Made by a program: the position numbers and the translations under genes. DNA of 64,000 bases from Stercorarius parasiticus (lineage: Eukaryota > Chordata > Aves > Charadriiformes > Stercorariidae). Shown here in pieces: positions 1 through 15,452 of this stretch. The stretch is from contig VWZL01001369.1 of NCBI GenBank assembly GCA_013396915.1, positions 124,001 through 188,000 on the forward strand, read 5' to 3'. A model generated the notes under the pieces. It was not told where the DNA came from, did no database searches, and saw only the letters and a list, made by a program, of their open reading frames with translations. Within the stretch, counting starts at the first letter, position 1. Each line of letters starts with the position of its first letter.

Positions 1-3000
1 CCACACAGCTCACCATTCATAATATAGTTCATACATAGGATTGGGCTTGCTCAGGAGAGCACACTCTTGGAAAATGAAAGCATCAAGAATAATGACTGAG
101 GTTCAGGAGATACAACTGGATGCCTGGTTCTTCCATAAGTGTAGGCCCGCAGTGTCACTCTATCCTGTGAACATTATGTTCCTTCCCACCTCACACTATG
201 GACTGTTCTGAGAGGGGGGCATTAACCCAAAACAACTCTCATGCTACGTGGCTCACATATCCTCCAGGCTGGAGCTGGTTCTCCCCTCGCCAGCTCAGAG
301 CCCACAGGCCACAACTACGAGCCCTCCCAAACACAAACTGTTTTGCATTAAGTTTTATTTTGCACTAGGTTTTTTTTTTTAAGATTATCTCAAGTCACAC
401 CATATGTAGGAGTATAGATGTATGCATTTCTCATTAACTTTGTAGAACTGGATTTCAGGCCAGAGGCACTCTTTCAGTAATCCTCCACCTTTTTTTTTTT
501 TTATTTACAACATTTTGCATTGTTCACAACAGATTGTTCAAACGTAGCAAACATTTTTATACTAATTTTTCTAGAACAAATAGTATGGAATATACAAATA
601 GGTATCAAGGTTTACTTGCCACATGAATGTACTCACTCCTCAGTAACGTTACTGTAGGTTGCTCCTGCGCAATTTCAGTTCGACAGAGCACCAACAAATT
701 TTATTGCTAAATCAATATCTCCTTTGAAAATGCTCAAATGTGGCTTGTATTTAGCCATTTCCAGTATGTACTGTAACATACAGTAATCACCTTTGTAAAC
801 ACTGCTTTTATTCATGGTTTATAACCAGTGAACATTTTATATTTAACAAATGGTTAAATGTACATTAGTAGTGCATTAACCACTATGCTTTAGCTTTGAT
901 AATTTAGGTCACTTACAAACATATAACAGCAAAGCATTAAAGATGATTTCATTAGAAATGTAAGACCTCTGTTTAATCAATGATAACACACCATCACTTA
1001 CTTTCTTTTCTGAACACTAGACTGTAACAAATCCTGCCATTCATGCAAAATTTGAAATGATAGTAAGACTAAAAATCATGAAAATAATATCACATACTGG
1101 AAGCCGATTAGCTTCCACTAAGAACCTAAGAAGAAAAGTACATCATTAGATTGGGGTATATTCTCTGATGAACTTGCAACATGGATACAAAATACAGAGA
1201 CATTATTCAAGAAAAGATTATCTATTAACCTTTCATTATTAGTAGGTATTTTATTAAGAAACAAGTAATTTTTTGTATTTCAATCCTCTTAAATAGACAC
1301 TTTTAAGTCTCTCTAAAAATCATCCCTAGTCTGAAAAACATCTTAAAAATCAAACAAAACCAATAAGTTCTAAATAGATACAGCATCATCTTCATCTTTG
1401 GCTTGCATTTTTATTCTTAAAAAAAAAAACAACCAGGGAAAATCTGGCTGCTTTTTGCCCATTTACATGCTTACATACAGCTGGAAAAGCTCTGAGCAGC
1501 ACATGAAACACTGGAGAGACCTTTGCAGATGCAGAAAGACATCAGTCCGTCCATTTACGTGGGGGCTCACACACACATGCCCATTTTTGCCGTGAGAAGG
1601 ACAGAAGAGTTAAAAAGGCTTAGTCTGCAACAAATTCAACTTCCTCCAGACTTCCAAAGCCCCTGCTTAACAGCTGATTTTACCAACTCTTTATTAAAGA
1701 GATAATGATGCTAAATAAAACCAACTATGGGCCCCATCCATAGCCCAATGAAGTAAATGCAAAGACTCTCTTTAGCTCCATCAGGCATTAGACAAAGTTC
1801 TAGCTGATTCTGAACAACCTGTTCAAATGCCCCAGGCAACAGGAGCCATGCTTTAGTACCACCTTCCAGTCCCCCCAATGCCATACTTTTGCTCAATCAC
1901 CAGAGAACAAAACAGGAAGGGTTTAACAAATGTAGTTCATCTATATAGGACCATAGAGTTAACTAGGGAGTTTATGTCTTGTCTAAAGCAAATTCCATTA
2001 CAATTAGATAGGATGTAACATTTGATAACTTCAATGAATATTAAAGTTAATTTTCTTAGTCACTTCATGATACGCCTATTCTATTAATTACTGCTTAATT
2101 TACTGCTACATGTGTCATAAGCATATTCTCAGCTTTAAAAAAAACAAACAAACAAACATGCTGATTTTTTTTGCTGTTTCCTCAGCACGCATGAGGCAAC
2201 ACGAATTCCCAATATTGCCCAGTCCACTGTAAGCACAACACATACTTTTCCCGACTGGAACAAACATTTGCCTTGCCTATTGTTCAGGGTACTGCCGTAT
2301 TAACCACCTCATATTAAAATAACAGCACAAATACATAAAGTCCTAGGTCCTGATTAGAAAATATTTCAAGAGCAAGAGGGCCATGAAGCAAAGCTGAGCT
2401 ATTCGCCCTAGTCTGCCAACAGGCTCCTCGAAGTTCCCTGGCAGTCAAAAAGTACAAGTCAAAATGGACCTTTTTCACTTGCAGTGCTGCCACCTGCGAT
2501 GCGGTGAGCCAGGCGGCCGGCAGCAGCGCAGGTCAGATGGACTCTCGCCCTTCGACACCAGCAAGAGACCACTGCCGGGCAGGACACAGGGTGAAAAGAC
2601 AAGATTGGGGAACAGATAGATTTGTGTAAGAGCATGCTATTTCACAGCAGCCAAGACGCTGTAGAAAGAACCAAAAAAAAAAAAAGAAAAGAAAACCAAA
2701 CCCCAGATGGCTCCTCCCCCATGAGCGATTAAGGCACAGTTTCATACTAACAGAGACTATTCAAATGATGGGGTGTAACAAGATGTACGACCAACATATG
2801 TCCATTCACCCTCTGCTCAGGTCAGTCAGGCAGCTTTAGTTTTCTACAACTAGGACGTTTTTCAAGCTCTGATAATAATTGCAAGAACAAACCTAAAACC
2901 CCTATGTACATCAGCATGCTTTTATTTATACCACATCTATAAAAATCTAAGACACATGAGCACATGAATAGTATCTACCTGGAAAGACAAAAAAAAAATC

Positions 3001-6000
3001 CACCACAACATTGTTACCAAATTCTTTTTCTTCCTGCAGTTCAACCTATCCCAACAGCACAGCTTTATTTTGTATTGTTATATCATTTCTATAACCAATC
3101 TATCTTTCATAGCTCTGTGAGACAAAAGATCAGATTACAGATGTATATTCCTGACCATCAAAGAAAAATCATTACTTAAGTTTTAGCCCTGAAATGCCAA
3201 GATTTGTTTCTGCAGAAGTTTTCCACAGCACTTTAATCTTCTTGTATTTAAAATTTAGTCAATCCATTTTAACAATCAAGTTCTGTAAGCAGGGATGTAC
3301 TGAAGGCTGTGCTAGAAATGCCAGGCTCTGACTACGCATTGACCAGCTGCATCATCTTCACAGTGATGAGCTTTAAGAGCTCTCCTATAATAAAGCCTGT
3401 GAAACCTTTTCAGCAATAACCAAAAAGAGCTGCAGAAAATCCCTCCCAGCTAGAATTGTTTTTATTGGTGCTAAATAAAGAGGAAAAAGCAACTTATTAC
3501 CAAATTATGAAATGCAATCTTACCTGGGTCCAGTATTCAGACATACAAAACTTTGGCCATGCTTCATAGTACAAGAAAAACACAATCATTTTACTGAGAA
3601 ATCTGAGCTCTGGGCTTTAAGGTCTATGCATCCAAAGAGATATTCTATGATTTGTCAAATAATTCATCACATTAATATTTCTCAGGAGTAAACGTGCTTA
3701 TAAATTTTCCAGCTAAAGTTTCCACTGCAAGTGAAAAATAATTTCCTTTAAAGACACTCTTACATACTTAATTTCAGATTTTGGGTTTTTTTGTAAGCTG
3801 TCTTCTCGCAAGTAGTGTGTTTCAGAAAACCTCTGACGTGCACATACAGAACAGCTTTGTAAATCCAGCAAAGATACTTTCTGGCTTCTTGTTGAGCCCC
3901 ACTAGCCTGTATTTACTCCAGAATGGCACCCTCATCTCTGCTGGTTGCTATGGCCACACCATACGTCAGGCTTGCACTTTTTTTTTTTCTTTCTTTTTTT
4001 TTTTCCTCCCAGACCTGTTTGTTTATGACAGGCCTAGGTGCTTCCTATTATGGTGCCTGCATCAGCACAGCGCGCATCCGCAGCGGCAGTGGCGGGAGGT
4101 GATCAGCATGCAGCAGACGACAGAGATGCTGAGGAATCTGAGCATGCTCCCTGCCAACACCCCACACAAGGGATGCTCCCAGACTCGTTAGGCAGCATGC
4201 AAATAACCCATCCAGGTCGGGGCTGCAGAAGTCCTTTGCACTCGGGTTTTCTGTGGCAGCAAAAGCTGGATGCAGGTGAGCTAAGGTTAGGAAGGGAAAA
4301 TCCCGGGGAACCACACATTTAGAAAGCAAAATAAATACTGCGTTTTGCAAGGTTTCAAGCACCTGTCTGTCCCCCCAGGTCCCGAGATGCTGCCACTGAG
4401 CATCAGAGGCGAGCATTTTAATTCATATAACAAGAGGACAGTAAAAAAAAAAAAAAGGCTTTACAGTCTTTACAAACCTGCTCATCATTAACTTTCCAAT
4501 GGATTTCTAGTACTTCATAGCTTGTTTCATTCATTTCAGCTACTAAACTGGAAACATTTTGTTTGTTTCAAGTGTGCTTGTAGGGGAGATCCCTTTGTGC
4601 ACAGGTAAAACATGGCCAAAACCAAAGGTACAGTAACTCTCATGCTACCCACGCATCACGTCTAATGTATCAGGACTCACACATCATACAGCAGGAAACA
4701 AAGGCACCAACGCCAGGTTTGTGGCAATAAAGCTTGCCAACAATAGCCAAAGATTCACAAAACTGCTGACATACTCTACAACACCAACCACCTGCAAACC
4801 CAGCAGTAGCAAAGCTTAGAGCCCAGTCATTACCCTTCAAAATCATTTGCAGACTCACACAGCACAGCAAAACTTTTTTCTCAAAAAATAAAAGGCTAGC
4901 AAATCTTTAAAAAAATAAAAATTCAACTATTCCTTGTATTTGTCATTACTTATCACAGCGCCAATAAAGTTTGGCAAATTTCAAGCACAGAAAATAAATT
5001 AACTGCTCAAAAGACGGCATGCATAAAAAGCGTATTTTCTAGCTCATCTTGCCCATTTTTCATTATAACATGCTCAAGGATGCTCCAGTCCACATCTACT
5101 TGGCAGCCTGCTTTTCAGTTGTTTCTACTTTTAAAACTCTTTCTTACTCTATTAATCTAACAGCACTGTCTTGCTCTTTCTTTTGTTCTTGCACTAACCC
5201 CTATTGTGCCTTTTGCTTACCATTCTTTCCTGCTGGAGTTGCACCACTTTTCCAGCATCCCAAGGATGAAGTTTGTAGAAACACTGCTAAAGAGCACAGC
5301 CAAAATGTCACTTTGGGTGTTTATCCTTTCTTTGTTCAATCAGCTCTGAAAACTAACAACTGCTTCCTTATGTCAGCGAATACACATGAATCATATCCTC
5401 ACTTCGCAAAAATTGGTCTTCATTTAGACCACCCTTTGAAGCTCCAAGGGCTGGCTGATGTATTATGAAAATCATTGTTTTTACATATAAGAAACCTTTG
5501 GGGTGAGGTACCTTCCAGTTTACATTTTACAGTGGGTAAAGCACACCAATACCTTGAGAAAGAGTAAGAACAAAAAAATATTTGGCACCCTCGTTTCTAG
5601 CCCCTGCAGTTAAAATAACTTTTTCAGTACCAACTGCTGCAGCGCTGCTTTCCTGAACCTATTGTCGGGCATCAGTATACAACAAGAGAAGGGTATTTCA
5701 TGATAAAATTCCACCTATCCACTTGGTGGTCTTCCTCTTAAAATTTGATTTATGGTAATTAAAATATCAGTATAGTTAGTCATTTTGCTCTTGGCCATTA
5801 GAAAAGACATCTGTTACAACTGTTTGTTCTGAATTGCAAAAATCAAGTTTATGAAAACATTAGTATCTCAGCTGGCAGTGTGAGGTTGTCTGTAATTCTG
5901 GGTAAAATTATCGCATGAAAGCTATGCAGTCAACCTTGGCCACAAGAAGATCAGATAGCCTCCTTTAAATATTTTAATGCCTGCTTGAACAGGTCCTTTC

Positions 6001-6189
6001 AATCATGTAAACTAATTCAATTAAAAACCACACATTATTATATCCATCAAACAATACTCCTGGTCTTATGTACCTGGGGAATATGGCAGATGTAGCGGAA
6101 TGGTTATGAGGCTGCCGTTAACAATATATATATCCTGTAGGGTCGAACTGTTTATTCCAGAATAAAACACATACTGACTTTGCTTTGAT

Positions 6190-6233
6190 TGCTTTATGAC
6201 TTTGAAAAAACTGCTTTATGACTTTGAAAAAAC
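6190..6233. repeat. Two exact copies of a 22-bp unit in tandem
   Basis: The unit TGCTTTATGACTTTGAAAAAAC occurs twice back to back and a third copy begins (TGCTT). Exact identity suggests a recent slippage duplication. No function is apparent. Confidence 0.9.
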
Positions 6234-9200
6234 TGCTTGTAAATTTCTTCAAAAAGACAAACTTCAGGCAAAAAGAAAACACCACTGGTTAGTATGTGGT
6301 ACCTAGAAGCACACGCAATGAAAAGCTACCATTAACGGACACTAAACTAGTGATGGAGAAGCATGAAAACCAACCTGGACTACTGCACATTAAAGTAATT
6401 GCCTCCTCATTAATATTTTCCCAACGTCTAGTGTTGATGAGAGTGGATTGCGTTCTGATGTTCAGGAAACCTGCTAATGAGCGATCTTCCTAGCTGAAAA
6501 CCTAACTTACAAGTGAAGGTATGGAGTAGGGGGTGCAGGGAGTGCTGCCGCTGAGCTAGTGGACACCAAGGGGACAGCACAGCTGGACACCTGGCAGTGG
6601 CAGCAAGACACCCTGAAGTACATTTCCAGACTTGGACCACCACAAACATATCTCAGTTGCTCCACCTCAGTTTTCCAATCTGTGACATACTTCTGTTCTG
6701 TAAATTGAGTGACGTGAATGTCATGGTCTATCACAGTGCAGGCAATTTTTTTAAAATGTAACTTGCCATATGAGTAGACGAAAAAATGACCTCAAAGATC
6801 TGTGTTGTTTCCCAGGTGAAAAGCTAGCTCACGTACTGATGTTGTGTGTTTTATATTCTGGGCTGTTTTAAACAGATCCATAAGCTACTTCCATACTTTT
6901 TGTTCTAATTAGAAACTATCCTTGACCAGGAAAGATGAACTATTACTACAGAAAACTACATATGCATATTAATTACAACTCTGCTGTTCTTATCTGTAAT
7001 AAAAGATCAAAATCAAAGTTAACTGGAATGTGTGCTGCCAGTTTAACTTTCCTTTGTCCTCTTGCTTTCCATCCCCAAATAAATACAATAGCAAAAATGC
7101 ATAAACCAGGTGCCTTTTCCTTAGCAATTATGAGCAGAGGGTTTAGTTGAAGATTGTCTTGCTGGGGAACCTTATAGAACTTGTAAGAATCTTACAGAAC
7201 TATTCAGTAAGCTCAATTTCATTAGCTGATCATACATTAGTTGGTTACAACTTAATTAACAGAAGTAGCAAGCTGTTTGAATTTTGTTTGTCAATAATCT
7301 TGTAAACAGGCCCTGCACATCAGCCTGATTCAGCGTTGCCCCGCTGCTTGTGATTTACAGCAGGTTGTACGATTGCCTGTGCAGCTCCATTTCCACAGCC
7401 GGAGCAGGCAAGCAGAGCCAAGGGCCGGCAGAACCTGCCCGCGCACAGCTGTGTCTCCCCGGGCTGCACATTCAGTTGCAGCAGCAGCAGCTCACACTGC
7501 AGCATGGCTCCCCCAGAACCCCATCTCAACAGGCAGGTGCTGGCCACCACCCTGCTCAGGAGGTTTTCAAGGCAGGGTGAGTAGCATCCCTCTCCATCAT
7601 CCCTTAGCTTGCCTACATTCACTTCTGCAGCTACGCAGGGGACCGGCTGCAAGTTAACTGGAACTGGGAGCAACTTCTATTGAGATATGCTGCATTTAAA
7701 AAAATAATAAATCAGAACAGGGCATATCCATCCATAACACACTTAGTTCTATGCTAGGTCTCCTAAACATGAAAAGTTCTGGCAGATAATACCAAAACCC
7801 CTACTTACGTAACTGAGAGGGGAGAGCAGTTTCTTAGTGTAGTTTCTTTATGAGGCAGAGGCTGAACTGACGTTTCAACAGACACCACATTCATTGTACC
7901 AAAACTTTATATAATAGCAGAAGCTGCCTCTTACTGGAAACACAAAATTTATTAAAAGGAAAAAAAGAAGAAAAAATAATAAACAATCACTACTGCTCTC
8001 TGAAATGCTTCATATTTTACAGTCTAACCTTGATTACAGCAGTATGCTACTATGAATACAATGCAGGAGTTCTTGATTCTAAATACTGTCACAAGGAGCC
8101 ACAAGTATGTAGGTACTTATCATGCCTTTCAGTAGTCATGAATTCCACTTTTATTATTAAGCAAGAAGTTACAAAGTACTCATGTCCATGATGCTTTCTC
8201 CAAGCAAAATCTTTGAAAGAAAAATAATCAGTATTTTTTGTAAGTGCTACCAAACGGCACATCAATGCTTGCATTTTAATTTTAAATAAGTCAACTGCTG
8301 GGAAAGCATCATAATTTTCAAATCCTCTATTACGGTGGTTGAAAGTAAACCTATTTTGTCACATCAGGTCCTAGTTATTTACTCCGTAACATTTTGTCTA
8401 TACTGTTCTGTGCCATTACACTAAAAGGAAAGAATCTTTCACACTGTGGCATTTCCTATAATTAAAGGGGCTACAAAAAGGGCTGTTTGTGTGCTGGTAT
8501 GGACCATTTGCTTATATTTATGGAAAAAATTATGAAGTTATTAGTGACTGGGAAGCTATGCAATCCTGGAGGCAGCAAAAAAGCTGAAAAGTGTTAAATC
8601 ACAGCAACCCTCAGAGTGGCATCATTCCTCTTATGTAGCTTTCACATCCAAGACTTTTTAAGAAGCCATGAATGAGAGGTGCAGAAATCAATTAGTTTTT
8701 TTCTAAAATTTAAACAACAGAGTGAATCTGTGATTAAGGGTTCCTAACTTGTTTCAGAGCCTTGAAATGCCAGTAGTTTTTTGTATCGACCATTTGGGGT
8801 CAAATCTAGGCCCCCTCCTGCTGTCCCAGAATGGCATAGCCAGTGCGGTGAACTTCTATTTGAGAAGAGCCCCAACAAACAGCAGAGGGAGTTCACCCCA
8901 CCACCGAATTAAGATGTTTCCACATCACAAATGCCTGCTTGTCATGGCCTAGGGAGGCGAACATTTGCCTTCGTGTACCCACAGAAGGAGAAGGGGCTGC
9001 TCACGACTTTTTGCTCACCACGTTTGTTACTTTCTCAGCAACAGACCTACAGCTTTATCATACCACCAAAGCCCCCACCTACTATCCCCACAGAAGAATG
9101 AGGCATTTCATGATTTTCTCATTTGACACCAACTCGACAGCTCCTATGGAAGCAGCGGGCGCTTCCGCAGAAGAGATTCAGCCACTGACAAACTGATACC

Positions 9201-9344
9201 ACTACTCCATCCATTTGTTTCTGAGGAGATGGAAGTGTTCATAGACGACACGGAGGGGTTGGTGTACAAGAGCAAGTTTCACCCGCTATCTCCATGCAGC
9301 ATGTCCTTGTGCGACACAGCCAGCAAAGTGCTATCTCCTTGTTT

Positions 9345-9371
9345 TATATACATATATATATATATAAATAA
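9345..9371. repeat. TA dinucleotide microsatellite
   Basis: An imperfect (TA)n run with one interrupting C is followed by AAATAAA. It is a short simple repeat, likely polymorphic in length. Confidence 0.9.
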
Positions 9372-12300
9372 ACACCTCACTCATCACTGCGGTTAGCTGA
9401 GGGCGAGTCTGCTTGTTCTCCAGAAGCATGAGCAGTCTTAAATAAGGTTGTGCACAGCAAACTGCACTCCAGGCCAGAGGTCTTAAAATCCTTTTGGCCT
9501 GGTTTCAGCGCGTGGGAAGGTGGGAGTGTGCCTGTGAAGGTAGTCCTTCCTTACCTCCACAGTCCTCTTTTCCTTTTCTCTTGATATGAAGTACAACAAA
9601 ACTCAGGAACCCACACAAATAGGCATTAATTCAAATTCAGGGTCACCACCTTATCAGTATCCCTTTACTCTCTCACTGTACAAACTGAAATCCTTAATGA
9701 ATAAAAAAAAATTCCCTGGTGCTGCACTCAACAAGCTTTTTCTTGCTAACAGCTGCCCCTTAGTTGTAATCTTCATCACAAGCAGCACTCTAAAGAGCTA
9801 ACCAAATCCTCAGATTTTCCTAGAAAGATCTGGGAACATAAGAACCAATTAAACCATCATGTCAGCCAGCCAAGTGCAGTGGCATTGACAGACATTATGT
9901 AAGAGGACTGTCACACAACAGACCCCATCAAGTTTTTCATCTGGATACCCGAGCTCTTTAAATCTGAGAATCAACACAGAGATGCTGCCTGCTCTGCAAC
10001 AATTTAGTCATGACAACAAAAAATTTCTTTTCAACTGTTACATTTCCAGCACTTACTTTTCATGTGCAATAGCTGAAACCCAAGGGAATGACGGACATTT
10101 ACATCTTCTTAAATGGATATGACAACATTATCCTATCCCTTAATTGGAAACAGGTCACTCTAATCAGTGGCTACGAGAGAAGAAGATGCAATTTTACTCT
10201 GGCTCAGCTTCCATATTTGGAAAAAGTATTACAAAAAAAAAAATTATGCTCTTACATATGAAACGTAATTTCTGAAGACAAGCTCCTAACCATGCAACGA
10301 ACCCGTCCCCAAAGCTGTCAGCAAGAATTCAAAAAAGACAATGCTAAAAAATGGTCTGTTATTAAAAGACTGAGCTAGTGGCATAAGCTATGTTTACTAG
10401 TTCGCAACTCAGCCCATCTAGGCTCCTCCAAAATTACCGACCACCACAGTCCTTAAGCTTTTCCACAGAATAAGACCAAGATAACACAGATGAATGGATT
10501 GAATCAGGAGCCTAAGCCTGTCATCAGCTCCATAAATTCTGGGCATGGGGAAACCCAGAGCAACGCTGTCAGCCTGTGGGAACAGGCTGCTGCTTCTCCA
10601 TCCAGAGGCTGGTGCCTGTGAAGAGCTGCCAAGAGGCAGGAGGCTTTTTCTGGCCCCAGCGAGGGTCATGCAGGAATGCGGGCAGCAGGGCTCCCCCTGC
10701 CCCCGGGAAAACCCAGCGGAGGTGGAACAGCACTTCTATTCCAAGCGTGCTACGGAATGTATACACGGCCTGTTATTTCAGCTAAGTAATTAGTTTAGCC
10801 TCACTCTTTCCCCGGATATTATGTTAGTCAGCTCCCCATCGCCTATGTGAGCCTTTTAGCACTCTGAAGGAGGGAAGGAAAAATAACTTTTTTGCAGCAG
10901 GAAAATGTGATTACAAAACAGATCAAATTGGCAGGGGACTTCAGGAGGGAATGTTTAAAAAAAAAAGGTAACCGCACGGATTTCAAGTTGTCTTTGTTTC
11001 CTTCAAGTGTAATTTCAGTTTACGTTAAATGTTTACAGGTGGGTAATTTTTTAAAATAAAGTACCATCAGGATTATGGGCAACAAGTACAGGACCTTAAA
11101 CATAAACCAAAAGCCCACTAACATTTGCACCAAGTATTACAATAGCATAGTCTTTGGAAGTTGGCTGATAACATTGATGCTTTGGGCACCTTCAAAGCAC
11201 CCAAACATCTCAGAAAGGTTTGTTTCATAGTAACTAGCACTAGCAACGGTCTGTAAATAGACTTCTGCTTTAATCTGTGAGCATTTGCACATACAGGTAT
11301 ACAAGCTGGACAACTGTAGAATACTTTATACTTAAAAAGCAGTTTCATAGTTAACATGGTCAAACTAAATGAAATCTAAATCTTCTTAGCTTTGATACCT
11401 AAAAAAGCTTCCTGGAGAAGAGGCATTCACATAAGCTTGCAGTGGGAAAGAAATACTCAATGAATGACCTTTTCCAAACTCTTGTTCATTAGCAGTTATC
11501 AGCAATTCCTGCAAAAATGCTGTCATCTGCAGTAAACTTAAAGCTGAAACAGAGGCAACATGAACTGAAACTTTTTCCATGTCTAAATTCAGATACTCAG
11601 ACACACAAAAGCAACAGACTAGAGATGCTTGCAAAATCATCATTACCGAAGTGAAAATACACTTCTGCATATCGGTTTCATTATAAGTATTACTCCAAGT
11701 TTGACTAATCTACAATTAATGCTGACTTAAGCTAGGTACTGCCAAACCGCATACGGGAAGAACATAGTTCTTCTCCCAGAGAACTTAAAATCCATTAATT
11801 TTTGTTTTAATCTTGTTTGGCAGAAGAAAAGAAGAAAATGAGGGAATTATTCATTAAAAAAGATCAAATTATTAAAATAAGAAAATCACCCTGCAATCTG
11901 GAAATTTTAAAAAGATAATTTGCTTGTAAAGTATATTAAAGCGTACCTGTGTATAACGTTAGAAGTCACAATCAGCAAGCTAGTACCACCTAAAAACTAT
12001 GTTTTTCAACATAGATATTACTCACAATTCAGTTTAGCAGAAACTGATATGGGTTAACATCTCTGGAAACCACAACAGTCGAACAGAGGCATGCAATTAT
12101 GTCTTGGGATCCTATCTTTAGTGACCCAAATTGGCAAACTATTTCCTAAAATGAATTTATTTCTGTTCAAGTAAGTATCACGCAGAAAAACACAATAGAG
12201 CCACAGTCCACTGACGTTAGCCAGTATTAACAGTACATGGTATAGAAAATCAGAAATAGGTCTCCAAAAATGAAAGACATTTCAGTCAATTTTCCAAATT

Positions 12301-13826
12301 TAAGGTGCTTATTTGTTTTCTAGTTTCGGAGCCTTTCAAGACTTCACAGGGTTTCTACAGGAGTATGATGACAAGAAACTTCCTGTGCTTTTAAAAAGAA
12401 GCTAGAATTCTCTCGTTAGTATCCAATTCCAGAAGCTGGTATTTAAGAAAACACCAAGTACTGTAAGATTCATGACAACTTAACAACAATTGAAAATACT
12501 TCTAAATACTACGTCCTTTCGAAATAAGATTTATTTATGAACTACGTGTACAGTTGCACTACCGATCTATCCATCAGTTACTTCATGTGCAATGCCTCCA
12601 GGCACTTGGAAATACGCTCATCACAGGGATGGCAGGGAAATGGGACATCATCTGGATATTACAAGTCATCCTGCTGCAACTTTGGCAGCCAAGCATCATG
12701 GCTAGCTTCCTACGGAGCCTACCTAGAGCATGTTTTCAAAGTTTTTGAGGTTATGCTTACTGCCACAACATTCCGGGGCTCATTTGGAGACTGTGGAGGG
12801 CACCCCATGCCTACTGCTTCAAGCCATTTTAAGCAGGAAGAAGGAGGACCTTTTCATCTATCTGCATCATCCCACTTTCAGTCATCCAAAGCTGTGAGCT
12901 GGCACATCATAGACTACTGCCAAGTGAGCACTAGGGTCATCTAAACAAAATAAATACCCTTGGATTTGGATATGCTAATGCGAGCCCTACTCAGGCATTA
13001 CTGATGGTAAGGGGATTCCACACAGATGCAATCGACAGTTCAGACGGCCAACTCCCTGCACAGAGAGGGATCGCAGATAAGACTCACTCTGGCCTACTTC
13101 AGGCATTCAGGACACATAATACTGTTTCCTCCCTGGATTTTTCTTTTTTCTCTACTATGGCAGCCTTTGCTCAATGGGCAAAAGCTCTTACTGGGTGCAC
13201 AGCTCAGTTCTTATGCCATCCCTTATGTCTCACACAATGTTCACAAAATTAAAGAAAACTAACGCTGCCAAAAATGCTGTTACATACCAAAAAAAGGGGA
13301 AAATAAATAAGGGAAGTAGCCAGGAGTCCAGAAAAAACACCAATCAATCTTGCAGGCTTGTTCTTAAAGAAACCCAGAGAAAGGGAAAGAGGGAAAAACG
13401 GTGAGAAACCATACCCTGTACCAACAACATTCCTTTTCCCGATTTTCTCATCTGATTTCACAGGACTTACTCTTGGGATACAGAACTGGGCACTCTTGAA
13501 TACTCATTGCTATACTGAAGACTACATCCTCAGCCTTGAGCAAAGTTTCTCTACTTCAGTTTTCCTATAAACTAAAATAATATAATTTACCTGTATGCCT
13601 CACAGAGATGTTGCAGTTATATTACAATAGGAGGTGCTGTGTAAGTGATGCATAACATTTTAATAATCAAGAATAAAATTATTCTTTAGAACAACCTGTT
13701 ACACACCTAAAATTAAAATCCTCCTGCAGTAAACTTTCTCACATTATTATGTGGGCTTGCTGGTTTATATTAAAGATTACTCACATTATGGTTAATGGCA
13801 CTGATTTACTTTTTTTTTTATTTCTT

Positions 13827-13861
13827 AAAAAAAACCAAAACCAACCAAACAAAAACCAAAC
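13827..13861. repeat. A/C-rich (CAAA/CCAA)n tract
   Basis: A purely A and C stretch is built from AAAACC and CAAA units after a run of A. It is a simple low-complexity repeat. Confidence 0.85.
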
Positions 13862-15432
13862 ACTGAAAGAAGTCACACATTTCTATACAAGGTGTGCAGA
13901 CTTCCCAAAAAAGGGGGGAAAAAAAAAGCATGCCCTGCAAAACCAAACAGCAGCTATTCTTTCACAATATAGTAATACCAGGCTCTTCCTAAATACCGCA
14001 ACATGAAACAGTAAGAAGTAGCAATGAAGTGCTTTAAACATGTACATCCACATTTGATATATCAGACTGAGGCAATACATTACTGCGATATAAAAATTCC
14101 AGTTTTGATGTATAGCTTGGCATCACTCTTACTGACCTTCAGATTAACTATGACAACTGGGCTTAATGTGTATCCTGCATTGATCCCTTGTCTACTTGAC
14201 CTTATGTTGGAAACAACAAGATGAAAAACTTCTTCCGAATCACATTTTCCTTTTCATTTGAATAAACACATGTGGAGAATGTTTATCCTGTAATCGATGG
14301 CAAACAATTCTTTAACTAGTTCAAACAAATACAAACAAAACATAGTATCAGATGTATCACCTTTGTGTTTACTTGAAGATGCGAATCAGTTGTCATGTTT
14401 TTTTCTAAAAACAGATCCTCTTTAGGTAAAAATCTGAATATACTTGGCAAAACTTAAGATATATTAATTCACAATGAGTTTTAACTCATTGTAAAAACAG
14501 CTTGCCATCATTGACCATAAAATATACTGCATATCCTATCTGTTTTAGGGAGGTAATAAATAAATACTTGAAGAAAGTCCAGGACCTTGTGAAAGAGTGG
14601 CATTACAGACGTCACAAGCTGGGGAACTGATAGGTGTTCAAACTTGTTTGCAAGGAAAGATCAGGCCCTACGTGTTGGTCTGATCTAGCTCCCTTTGAAA
14701 ACAACTTCCCTAGATTCAAGTAGTGCTAAAAGATGCTCAGAAACTCTTGACTTTGTAACTTGCCTGTACCTACACAACACGCCCTGAATAACGGAGCCTT
14801 TCAACTGGCAATAAAAACTGAAAACACAGTTCTGAGAATAGGGCAATGCCAGGCAGATAAGTCTTAAAACAGAGATTTAATTGCTGCAAAGTGTCTCTAA
14901 AGACAAGAAAAGCAAAAGGGCTATTATATTATGGGACTAAACCTGCAAGAGGGCAAACATCTCACATCTTGCACGCAGGCTGAGTTGAACATGGACATAA
15001 AAACAGTCAATAAGAAACAGTAGATATTTGGTAAGGGCAGTCAAAGCAAGACAAAAGAATTTTAAAATGGCATAAGTCCGGTCAAGAACACTTATTTTCT
15101 GACTTTAAAAGAAGTCCTAATTGCAACTAAAATGATTAAAAGGTGCTAAAATTGAGATCATCAGCTGTTTTTGCAGACATAAGAGGCAAAACTAGCCTAT
15201 TTAATGAAAACTTTCTTCTTCTCTTTCATTGTACATGTAGCTCCCCAAATACTCAAGAGTATCCGTTGGTGACAAATATAAATTCTGAAGCAAGACAGCA
15301 GGCGTACTAATTCGGCTTTAAAAATTAACTCCAGAAACGTAGCTACACCTTGTTTGCAAACGAAAAACCGTGAAAGAAAGAGTAGTTATGAATGGAGCCC
15401 GTGGAAACTCTACTTCAACGAACTGCAAAACA

Positions 15433-15452
15433 AACACACACACAGACACACA
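15433..15452. repeat. CA dinucleotide microsatellite
   Basis: An (AC)n run with one G interruption lies about 450 bp from the PDE4D CpG block, on its downstream (intronic) side. Confidence 0.9.

Noticed and set aside
482..535. Possible poly(A)-tailed processed pseudogene on the minus strand (TGTAAATAAA followed by an A run)
   Set aside because: The A run follows directly with no normal cleavage spacing, and no gene-like sequence precedes it. It is more likely a low-complexity A/T tract.
5049..5468. 139-codon open frame on the plus strand
   Set aside because: It has no recognised domain and no splice or promoter context. Its composition (Ser/Cys/Phe/Leu rich) is typical of random frames in AT-rich DNA, and it would lie antisense in a PDE4D intron.
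13096..13120. Minus-strand ATGCCTGAAG resembling the start of a PDE4D6-type exon
   Set aside because: The following codons (VGQSESY) do not match that isoform's start, and no fitting donor was seen.
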